Assembly: GCA_030146915.1 (NCBI GenBank)
Contig: JASLAT010000030.1
Span: forward strand, 1-64,000
DNA: 64,000 nt
Source of the DNA: Tissierellales bacterium
GTDB lineage: Bacteria > Bacillota > Clostridia > Tissierellales > Tissierellaceae
Reading direction: 5' to 3'
The translations under genes and the position numbers were made by a program. The notes under the pieces are model-generated. The model saw nothing but the letters and a program-made list of their open reading frames with translations. It did not search any database and was not told the origin of the DNA. Numbering within the stretch: position 1 is the stretch's first letter; the number at the start of each line of letters is the position of its first letter. Shown here one piece after another: positions 58,138 to 64,000 of the stretch.

Positions 58138-58584
58138 ATGAATATAACAAGGGAGGCGGACTATGCTATAAGGGTCATTTCTAACTTATCACTAGCCCCT
58201 GACGGTGAGAAGATAAGTGCTAGTAGATTAGCCGAAGAAGAAACCATTCCACAGCAATTCTTACTTAAAATTCTTAGAAAGTTAAGAAAAAACCAACTGA
58301 TCAAATCCTATATGGGAGTTAATGGTGGATATGTACTTAATAAAGAGCCTAAAGAAATTAATTTTAAGGATGTTATTGAAGCTATAGATGGTCCGATTTA
58401 TATAAATGCATGTTTACTAGATAGGAAGGAATGTAATAGATATCCTATTAATTGTATAGTCCATAAAAGACTTAAACGTGTTCAAGAAAACCTAGTCAAA
58501 GATTTAGAGTCCATAAACTTTGAAAATCTTTTCCAGGATTCAGATAAAAATCCAGTACCAGAGTGTTTAGATTTAAATAAATAA
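58138..58584 (+). CDS. Rrf2/IscR family transcriptional regulator, probable Fe-S sensor
   Basis: The 148-residue protein has an N-terminal winged HTH starting MNITREADYAIRVISNLS, with the wing QFLLKILRKLRKNQLIKSYMGVNGGY. The effector loop has Cys92, Cys99, Cys106 and His109 (C-x6-C-x6-C-x2-H), close to but not the same as IscR (C-x5-C-x5-C-x2-H) or NsrR spacing, so a [Fe-S] cluster is likely. GGAG precedes the ATG. It is a single-gene unit with a strong promoter and terminator. Which genes it controls is not visible. Confidence 0.9.
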   Translation: MNITREADYAIRVISNLSLAPDGEKISASRLAEEETIPQQFLLKILRKLRKNQLIKSYMGVNGGYVLNKEPKEINFKDVIEAIDGPIYINACLLDRKECNRYPINCIVHKRLKRVQENLVKDLESINFENLFQDSDKNPVPECLDLNK

Positions 58585-58598
58585 TCAACATATAAAAG

Positions 58599-58630
58599 TA
58601 TCATACTAGTTTTGTATGATAGTTTTTTTA
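58599..58630 (+). terminator. Terminator of the Rrf2 gene
   Basis: TATCATAC (58599-58606) and GTATGATA (58614-58621) form an 8-bp stem, followed by GTTTTTTTA. Confidence 0.88.
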
Positions 58631-59087
58631 TTTTAAGAGTAATAAAGCAAAAAACTGCTAGTTTAGGAAATTCAAATCAAAAAATTAGAAAATTTCAACA
58701 AGAAAAAGGAATAAGTTAAACTAAAAAGCCACACAAAAAAAGCCATCTAACTAGATGGCTTTTTCGATTTATAGTTATAAGGTCATTCTATGTGAAATAT
58801 CACTCACTAACTACATTCTATCACCTAATGATAAATGAGTCAATAGAAATATGCTTATAAATTAGATATTTTCAATGCTTATATGCATTCCTAAAGATTC
58901 CTTAGGACTGATATATTCTCTCTTTTATTTTATCCCGGTTTCTTCTAAAATTAGCATTTCTTTATGAAAGATAATCCCCTTCTTAAATATTTATTTTATT
59001 TTAAAGCATCCTCTAAACCCTCATCTAATATTTCAAGTAAATATGGCAAGGTTGACTTTTTTAACATAATTATTTAAGAAAAAAATG
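58631..59087. other. Non-coding stretch with a terminator and a possible gene remnant
   Basis: Apart from the hairpin at 58737-58764, the only coding signal is a 23-codon minus-strand frame (59067-58996, MLKKSTLPYLLEILDEGLED-) without a ribosome site. It may be the leftover start of a lost gene or chance. Nothing else is supported. Confidence 0.4.
58737..58764. terminator. Bidirectional terminator
   Basis: AAAAAGCCATCTA and TAGATGGCTTTTT form a 13-bp perfect stem with a 2-base centre and A/T tracts on both sides. It may serve the sigma factor-MFS unit, whose stop is 320 bases away. Confidence 0.8.
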
Positions 59088-60278
59088 CTAGCTAGCCTTC
59101 TTTTGGGTTAATTTTTTAAAACTATTATTAACATATAAAGCTAATAAAACTCCTATACTTGTTATTGCTATATTTAATAAAAGTACATTTAAAGGTCCTC
59201 TTATTCCACTTAAATCAACTATCTTTCCCGCTAAGGCTAAAATTATATAATTTCCGATACTTGAAAATAACATGACTATGGAAGTTATCTTCCCCTTATT
59301 TTCTGGATACATAGCATTAGCAGTTGATACAGCAAGTTGTAATACCCCTCCTGCAGCAAAGAAACCTATTAAAAATCCTCCTAAATACATCATAAAAGGC
59401 TTCCTTATAAAATAAACAGCTAGTAAGCTTAGTAGAGATATAAAAGGATATATAACCAAAACTTCCACAGCTTTAAATTTTCTAAGCATATAGAAACTGG
59501 AAAATAAAATAGCTAAAACTGTTCCCATTGCATAAAGTGACTGAATCTTACTTGGATCAGATAAGCCATATAAGATACCCAGCTCCTGATTACCATTTAA
59601 CCAAAGCTGAAAAGTTGCTGTTGAAGTAAGACCAATTAAAATTAAAGCTATACTTGCTAGGTCAAACTCCATCTTACTTTCTTCATCTTTTTTCTTACCA
59701 GTTGATACTTGTGGAAAAGGTAATTTTATTAGTAAAATACCATCAATTACAAGTAATATAGCTGCTAAATAAAATAAGGTTTTATAAGATAAATGATTTT
59801 TAGCCACAAAACCAATAGCAAATGGTAGTATAAATTGACCTAAAGACATAGAAAACTTAGTAAACATATTGGCTATGTCACCTTTTTCCTTAAATATCTC
59901 AAGCACAGAAGGTATAACTGCTGTATCTAAAAATGAGTTGGCCATACCTCCTATAATTGCAAATATATAAGCCCACCTTAGACTTTTAGAACTAGCTATA
60001 CCTATAAAATAAAGTGCATATAATAAAATTCCATATATACCTGTAAGCCTTCTTCCCTTCCTATCAGACATAGGTCCTGAAAATGGTAGGGCAAGTAACC
60101 TTCCTAAACCAAGAGCTGAAGATACCTTAAAAACCGCACCTATATTTCCACCCCATGCCTGAGCAAATTCAGACTTATACTGGGCCAAAATCGAGACTCC
60201 AATCCCATGGATAAAATATGTAAAATACAGGGCAATAGCGGTAATTAAAAAACTTCTTTTTTCTAATTGTTTCTTCAT
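59088..60278 (-). CDS. MFS transporter
   Basis: From ATG 60278, with AGGAGG upstream, the protein has 396 residues and 12 predicted helices. The MFS loop GPMSDRKGRRLTGIYG follows helix 2. The substrate is unknown. It starts 33 bases after the sigma-factor gene and may share its transcript. No terminator is found for 320 bases beyond the stop. Confidence 0.85.
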   Translation of the reverse strand: MKKQLEKRSFLITAIALYFTYFIHGIGVSILAQYKSEFAQAWGGNIGAVFKVSSALGLGRLLALPFSGPMSDRKGRRLTGIYGILLYALYFIGIASSKSLRWAYIFAIIGGMANSFLDTAVIPSVLEIFKEKGDIANMFTKFSMSLGQFILPFAIGFVAKNHLSYKTLFYLAAILLVIDGILLIKLPFPQVSTGKKKDEESKMEFDLASIALILIGLTSTATFQLWLNGNQELGILYGLSDPSKIQSLYAMGTVLAILFSSFYMLRKFKAVEVLVIYPFISLLSLLAVYFIRKPFMMYLGGFLIGFFAAGGVLQLAVSTANAMYPENKGKITSIVMLFSSIGNYIILALAGKIVDLSGIRGPLNVLLLNIAITSIGVLLALYVNNSFKKLTQKKAS

Positions 60279-60311
60279 TGTTTCCTCCTTTAAATTTATT
60301 AACATATACAA

Positions 60312-60893
60312 TTATATATCATGATTTTTAACTTTCAACTTTTTATAATATCTTCTAAGCCTTTTAAGGCCATTAACCTTAGTATTTACTACTGTCCTAT
60401 ATGATAAATCTAGCTTTTTGGATATTTGAACCATACTAAGTTCCTTAATATAGTAGTAGGCTATAACTTGTTTTTCTCTTTCTGAGAGTGCATCATAAGC
60501 CTTATACAGAGTCATATGCTTATCCATCTTTAAGATATCAGCAACTACATCCTCATCCGACTCTAAAAAGTCTATAAACTCCTCCTCCCCATCTTCATTA
60601 TTTACCTTCCTATTTAAGCTCTCTAAGCTTATTTTCTGATTCTTACCTAGGTAAAAATATTTTAATCTCATTTTTATATACCAGGCAAAACCTGCTCCTC
60701 TTTTAGGATCATAAGTATTTAAAATTTCTAATATAAATAAATATCCTTCCTGCATAAGATCATCATAATCTTCTTTTCTATCAGAATACCTTCTAATAGA
60801 TGCTCCTAATAAAGGGGACAAACGTTCTAATAATTTTCCCTGACTACTTTTGCAACCTTCTTTAGCTAGTTTTAATAGGTCTTTTATCTCCAT
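60312..60893 (-). CDS. Small sigma-70 family RNA polymerase sigma factor
   Basis: The 193-residue protein has region 2 at about 35-80 (DYDDLMQEGYLFILEILNTYDPKRG) and region 4 at about 130-185 (ALSEREKQVIAYYYIKELSMVQISKKLDLSYRTV), with an acidic linker. It has the size of ECF, SigH-like or BotR/UviA-type factors and lacks region 1. Its divergent neighbour is a ComK-like protein, which raises the possibility of a competence or other alternative programme (inference). An MFS gene follows. Confidence 0.85.
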   Translation of the reverse strand: MEIKDLLKLAKEGCKSSQGKLLERLSPLLGASIRRYSDRKEDYDDLMQEGYLFILEILNTYDPKRGAGFAWYIKMRLKYFYLGKNQKISLESLNRKVNNEDGEEEFIDFLESDEDVVADILKMDKHMTLYKAYDALSEREKQVIAYYYIKELSMVQISKKLDLSYRTVVNTKVNGLKRLRRYYKKLKVKNHDI

Positions 60894-60977
60894 ATAATCA
60901 CCTCAGCTAAAGCTTACTAGGTTTTTCTACTTTTGAAAAAGCCAGACTTTGGGATTTTCATCCGATATTTTACTCCA

Positions 60978-60990
60978 AAAAGGTACTTTT
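60978..60990. promoter_or_regulatory. AAAA-N5-TTTT box, candidate ComK-type AT-box
   Basis: AAAAGGTACTTTT lies in the 200-bp region between the divergent sigma-factor and ComK-like genes. A ComK K-box has two such boxes; only one exact copy is seen, and the motif can arise by chance in AT-rich DNA. Confidence 0.35.
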
Positions 60991-61066
60991 TTGTCTATAA
61001 CTATTAAAAGTCATAAATATATTGAATTTTTTTACAATTGTCCTTAAAATATTATGATTTATTTGT

Positions 61067-61072
61067 TATAAT
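61067..61072 (+). promoter_or_regulatory. Extended -10 of the ComK-like gene
   Basis: TGTTATAAT, with a weak TTAAAA 17 bases upstream (61044-61049). It is 23 bases before the ATG. Confidence 0.6.
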
Positions 61073-61095
61073 GAAATTACCTAAGGAGGGATAGT

Positions 61096-61644
61096 ATGAA
61101 AGAATTAGTTAAAAAAGAAATTATTGCTTTTCAGCCTAGCTATGAACAAGACAAAGGTGACTGTACAAAAATATTATTGCAGAGCGGAGAGACAGTGGTT
61201 ATAGAAAAATCTATTGTATCCTTTATAAAATGTCTCTACAAAGAGAATAAAATAAGTTACTTAGATTCTAAAGAGTATTATTCAAAACTTTTACTAGTAA
61301 AAAGTTTGCTCCCACTGGTTATAAATTCTAATAATGTTTTTATGCCCTTTAAAAGTCGTATCCCCCTAAAAAAGAACGACCGAGCATTTGGTTATGTTAA
61401 TTATAAGGCTATTTCAGACTTATGTTCATCAGATAATGAATCTTATATTTTACTTAACAATTCTACAAAAATCCCTTGCTTATCTAGTTTAGACAGACTT
61501 AGCTTCCATTATGTAAAGGCAGTAGCAGCGCAACAGGAAATTAAGGTTTCAGAATCTAAAGATGAAACAAGTAAATTTTTAGATAAGTTCACACGTGCGG
61601 GAATAGAATTAATCTTAGAAGAGATACAAAAGTTGAAAAATTAA
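61096..61644 (+). CDS. ComK-like transcription factor (remote homologue)
   Basis: The 182-residue protein is similar in length to ComK (192). Its middle has the ComK-like pattern LPLVINSNNVFMPFKSR followed by GYVNYKAI and the N-S-T-IPC segment. ComK is the minor-groove-binding master regulator of competence in Bacillus; here the match is by pattern only. AAGGAGGG precedes the ATG. It is divergent from a small sigma-factor gene across about 200 bp that contain an AT-box-like motif. Confidence in the family is moderate. Confidence 0.55.
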   Translation: MKELVKKEIIAFQPSYEQDKGDCTKILLQSGETVVIEKSIVSFIKCLYKENKISYLDSKEYYSKLLLVKSLLPLVINSNNVFMPFKSRIPLKKNDRAFGYVNYKAISDLCSSDNESYILLNNSTKIPCLSSLDRLSFHYVKAVAAQQEIKVSESKDETSKFLDKFTRAGIELILEEIQKLKN

Positions 61645-61658
61645 ATAGTTAATAATAA

Positions 61659-61683
61659 AAAGGCTGAATATTATTCAGCCTTT
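61659..61683. terminator. Bidirectional terminator
   Basis: AAAGGCTGAAT (61659-61669) and ATTCAGCCTTT (61673-61683) form an 11-bp stem with a 3-base loop between converging genes. Confidence 0.85.
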
Positions 61684-63110
61684 CTATACTTTATATTTTC
61701 ATTTAAACTATATACCTTAAAGTAAACAAATCCTGATATAAGAACAGATCCTACTAGGAAAATACTAGTATTTATAATTGATAGTTTTACTAATATAATC
61801 TCTATTAATTTTAAAACTACAAATGATAAAAATCCTATAACTGTAGATTTAAAAAGTATATTTCCCCTCTTTTCAAAATTTATATTTTTACTATAACTTA
61901 TATCTGTATTAATAACACTTAATCCTAAAAGACTTGCTACAAATAATGCTAAGGCGTAGGATAATTCTTGATTGTCAGTTACTAAACCTAAGAGAGTCGC
62001 AAGTATTAAAGCTGTACCTACTGTATATATAGAGCTTATATATTCTCTATAGCTTAAAAAAGTTCTTATTATAAGTGGCATAAGTGCTACTGCGAAGAAA
62101 CTTAGGCCAGAAGTTAAAAATAAATTATACTTTCTTGAACCATAATAAGAAAATACATCCTTTATATTACTAGATTGGAATAAAAATACTAGCATAAAGA
62201 AAAATACCCACTTTAAAATATACATTAAAGTTTCAACAAAAATTTCATTAAACATTCCATAGTCAACCCTATTATTTACAACCGTCCTTTCATACTCCTC
62301 AACAAGTAAAGGGTAGATCACAGTAGTTATAGCTGTAAATAAAACACCTACTAAAATCAAATCAAGTAAATTACTATCTTTATATAAGGATGCATACCTA
62401 TAAATCCCTAAAATAAAGAAGGTATAAAATATAGCTTTAAATAAAGATTTCAAATGCTTATTTTTTATATCAAAAACAAATTCATAATTATATTCATGCT
62501 TTACAGTTCCCTTATAGGCTATATAAAGCTGAGCTAAACTAGCCACAACACCTGTTATCATTAAAGCCTGCATACTTAGTTTTGACTTAAAAACTAAAAG
62601 GGTTAAAACATAAATGAAAGATCTAGCTAAATTACCTCTAGGTCCTGCAAAGAATCCATGTCTCATTTGTAAAAATGCCGTATAAACAACCTTTAAGCTT
62701 GAAAGAAATACTACTGGTAAACCTAAACTTATTAAATTTATAAAACTTTTTTCTCTTATCTTAAATATATCTAGGTTAAAAGATAAATAGCTTAAAATTG
62801 TAACTAATCCTAAACTTATAAGTAATATATTAAAAATATTATTTATAAACTTAAGTACACTCTCCCTTCCCTCTTTCTCCTCTATACTTCTATAGGTGGA
62901 AATTAAAGAAAGCATAATACTTTGGGAAAGTAAAAAGGCAAACAGACTTATTTCTCTAAAAGCCAATTTATATTCAGCCAAGGCTGGGCTATTAGGAAAG
63001 TATCTAGTAATTAAGTAATTTTTAAAATATAAGAAGAGGCTGGTCAATAGACTCATTCTTATAATGTATTTTATAGATTTTATAGCACTACTTTTCTTAT
63101 CTAACTTCAA
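61671..63110 (-). CDS. MurJ-like membrane protein (divergent MVF/flippase family)
   Basis: The 479-residue protein has about 13-14 hydrophobic segments. The N-terminal half has a MurJ-like order (YFPNSPALAEYKLAFREISLFAFLLSQSI, FLQMRHGFFAGPRGNLARSFIYV). It follows a clear murJ gene by 9 bases and looks like a diverged paralogue or partner. Charged residues essential in MurJ cannot be placed with certainty. A role in lipid-linked precursor export is inference. Confidence 0.65.
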   Translation of the reverse strand: MKLDKKSSAIKSIKYIIRMSLLTSLFLYFKNYLITRYFPNSPALAEYKLAFREISLFAFLLSQSIMLSLISTYRSIEEKEGRESVLKFINNIFNILLISLGLVTILSYLSFNLDIFKIREKSFINLISLGLPVVFLSSLKVVYTAFLQMRHGFFAGPRGNLARSFIYVLTLLVFKSKLSMQALMITGVVASLAQLYIAYKGTVKHEYNYEFVFDIKNKHLKSLFKAIFYTFFILGIYRYASLYKDSNLLDLILVGVLFTAITTVIYPLLVEEYERTVVNNRVDYGMFNEIFVETLMYILKWVFFFMLVFLFQSSNIKDVFSYYGSRKYNLFLTSGLSFFAVALMPLIIRTFLSYREYISSIYTVGTALILATLLGLVTDNQELSYALALFVASLLGLSVINTDISYSKNINFEKRGNILFKSTVIGFLSFVVLKLIEIILVKLSIINTSIFLVGSVLISGFVYFKVYSLNENIKYRKAE

Positions 63111-63119
63111 TTTTTCCTC

Positions 63120-64000
63120 CTATTTCTTTAAAAATTTACCCAGTATCAAATCTAGCTCTTCTATCCCTAAAAATTTACAAGCTATGAAGTAAGTTATCAC
63201 TCCTGCTAAGACAGATAGAAGTAAAAATATTAATTCTAAAAACTTATTAACTGCGAAGATTCCACCTAATCTATAATATGACAGGTAGACTACTATTCCC
63301 ATAATTAATGAGGCTACTAAGGTCTTTAAAAATATATTTAAAAACTTAGATAGACCTAGGGAACCTAGTTTTTTCTTTAAATTTAAAAATAAAAGTCCAG
63401 TGGTTATAGTTGCCGATATACTTGTAGCTAGTGCTAAACCAGAATGTTCCATAAATCTTACTAATATAAGGTTTAATACCAGGTTTACAGCCACTGCTAT
63501 TACCCCATTTTTCATAGGAGTTATAGTATCTTGAAAAGAATAATAAACCCTATTTAACATAAGTCTTAGAGAAGCTCCAACCAAACCTACAGAATAAAAT
63601 ATAAGTGCATTACTGGTCATTAAAGTATCTCTTGGAGTAAAGGCATTTCTTTCAAAGAATAGATATACTACAGGCTTTGCTAAAAGTATAATTCCAATAG
63701 TTGCCGGAACTGTAATAAGTAGTATTATCCCTACTCCCTGATTTAAAATTGCATTTATCTGCCCTTCATCCTCCTTAGCGAAGGCTTCAGATAACATAGG
63801 AAATACTACTGTTGTAATTGCCATAACAAAAACAGCTATAACCATTTCATTTATCTTTGAAGCATAGTTAAGTGCAGATAAGCTCCCTTCTGCTAACTCT
63901 GATGCTAAGGTTTTATCTATAACTACATTTATCTGTTGAACTGCAGAACCAAGTAAAACTGGTAGAGTAAGCCTTAGGGCTTTCTTTAAGAAAGGATCCT
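63120..64000 (-). CDS. murJ: Lipid II flippase MurJ (partial, N-terminal part outside window)
   Basis: The reading frame stays open to the window end, so the ATG at 63845 is internal. The added part translates to typical MurJ sequence, DPFLKKALRLTLPVLLGSAV, then VVIDKTLAS and LNYASKINEMVIAVFVMAI. About 292 C-terminal residues are present. MurJ flips lipid II across the membrane for peptidoglycan synthesis. A second MurJ-like gene lies directly downstream. Confidence 0.9.
   Translation of the reverse strand, partial: DPFLKKALRLTLPVLLGSAVQQINVVIDKTLASELAEGSLSALNYASKINEMVIAVFVMAITTVVFPMLSEAFAKEDEGQINAILNQGVGIILLITVPATIGIILLAKPVVYLFFERNAFTPRDTLMTSNALIFYSVGLVGASLRLMLNRVYYSFQDTITPMKNGVIAVAVNLVLNLILVRFMEHSGLALATSISATITTGLLFLNLKKKLGSLGLSKFLNIFLKTLVASLIMGIVVYLSYYRLGGIFAVNKFLELIFLLLSVLAGVITYFIACKFLGIEELDLILGKFLKK

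Noticed and set aside
63120..63845. A complete 241-residue MurJ-like protein starting at ATG 63845
   Set aside because: The frame continues upstream to the window end with clear MurJ sequence and no ribosome site precedes this ATG.

Overview
The window comes from a low-GC, AT-rich Gram-positive anaerobe of the Firmicutes/Clostridia type. A member of the Tissierellia or Peptoniphilaceae-like amino-acid fermenters is the best guess. The reasons are the base composition, the AGGAGG ribosome binding sites, the Clostridia-type gene order (fba-tal-glpX-rho-rpmE, prmC/prfA/tsaC/upp/atp), lysine-fermentation genes (kce, kal, atoDA) and a sodium-type ATP synthase c subunit. Species-level identity cannot be read from the sequence. 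Almost everything is on the minus strand, so operons read from high to low coordinates.

Layout. 0-7.3 kb: the tail of an unknown plus-strand gene, then a five-gene minus-strand operon (HTH regulator, MFS, M32-peptidase-like protein with a destroyed zinc site, MFS, PepX-like X-prolyl dipeptidyl peptidase). 7.5-9.9 kb: hybrid cluster protein and its probable Crp/Fnr regulator. 10-14.5 kb: mreB with an upstream small RNA or leader, small unknown proteins, a lipoprotein and murA. 14.7-17.2 kb: an exported Asp-box propeller protein and two lipoproteins, one of only 46 residues. 17.3-24.4 kb: the full atp operon behind a near-consensus promoter. 24.6-30.5 kb: acid/CoA metabolism (atoE, atoA, atoD, thiolase) and a PAS-AAA-Fis regulator. 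30.5-41 kb: cell-wall polymer initiation (mnaA, tagO), upp, an arginine phosphatase-RpiB fusion, tsaC, prfA, a chromate-transporter pair, prmC, rpmE, rho, glpX. 41-45.2 kb: transaldolase-like protein, fba, carbamate kinase, kce, kal. 45.3-48.6 kb: a polysaccharide-modification trio (SGNH-like, MBOAT, deacetylase). 48.7-53.2 kb: a plus-strand ABC ATPase / surface protein / MacB-like permease operon. 53.2-57.6 kb: SseB-like protein, SLH-domain protein, pyrG. 58.1-64 kb: Rrf2 regulator, MFS plus sigma factor, a ComK-like protein, and two MurJ-family flippases, the last cut by the window end.

How it fits together. Kce and Kal turn the lysine-fermentation intermediate 3-keto-5-aminohexanoate into acetoacetate and crotonyl-CoA. 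AtoDA, thiolase and AtoE handle CoA transfer and short-chain acids. The c-ring sequence suggests that ATP synthesis runs on sodium. TagO and MnaA could begin the wall polymer to which the SLH protein attaches.

The most unusual points are: CTP synthase whose glutaminase Cys is Gly; the dead M32 peptidase in a two-transporter operon; the thiolase regulator with GVFKGA instead of GAFTGA and three helically phased 18-bp TGTA-N10-TACA sites next to it; a promoter-to-terminator small transcript upstream of mreB; and a ComK-like protein divergent from a small sigma factor with an AAAA-N5-TTTT box between them.
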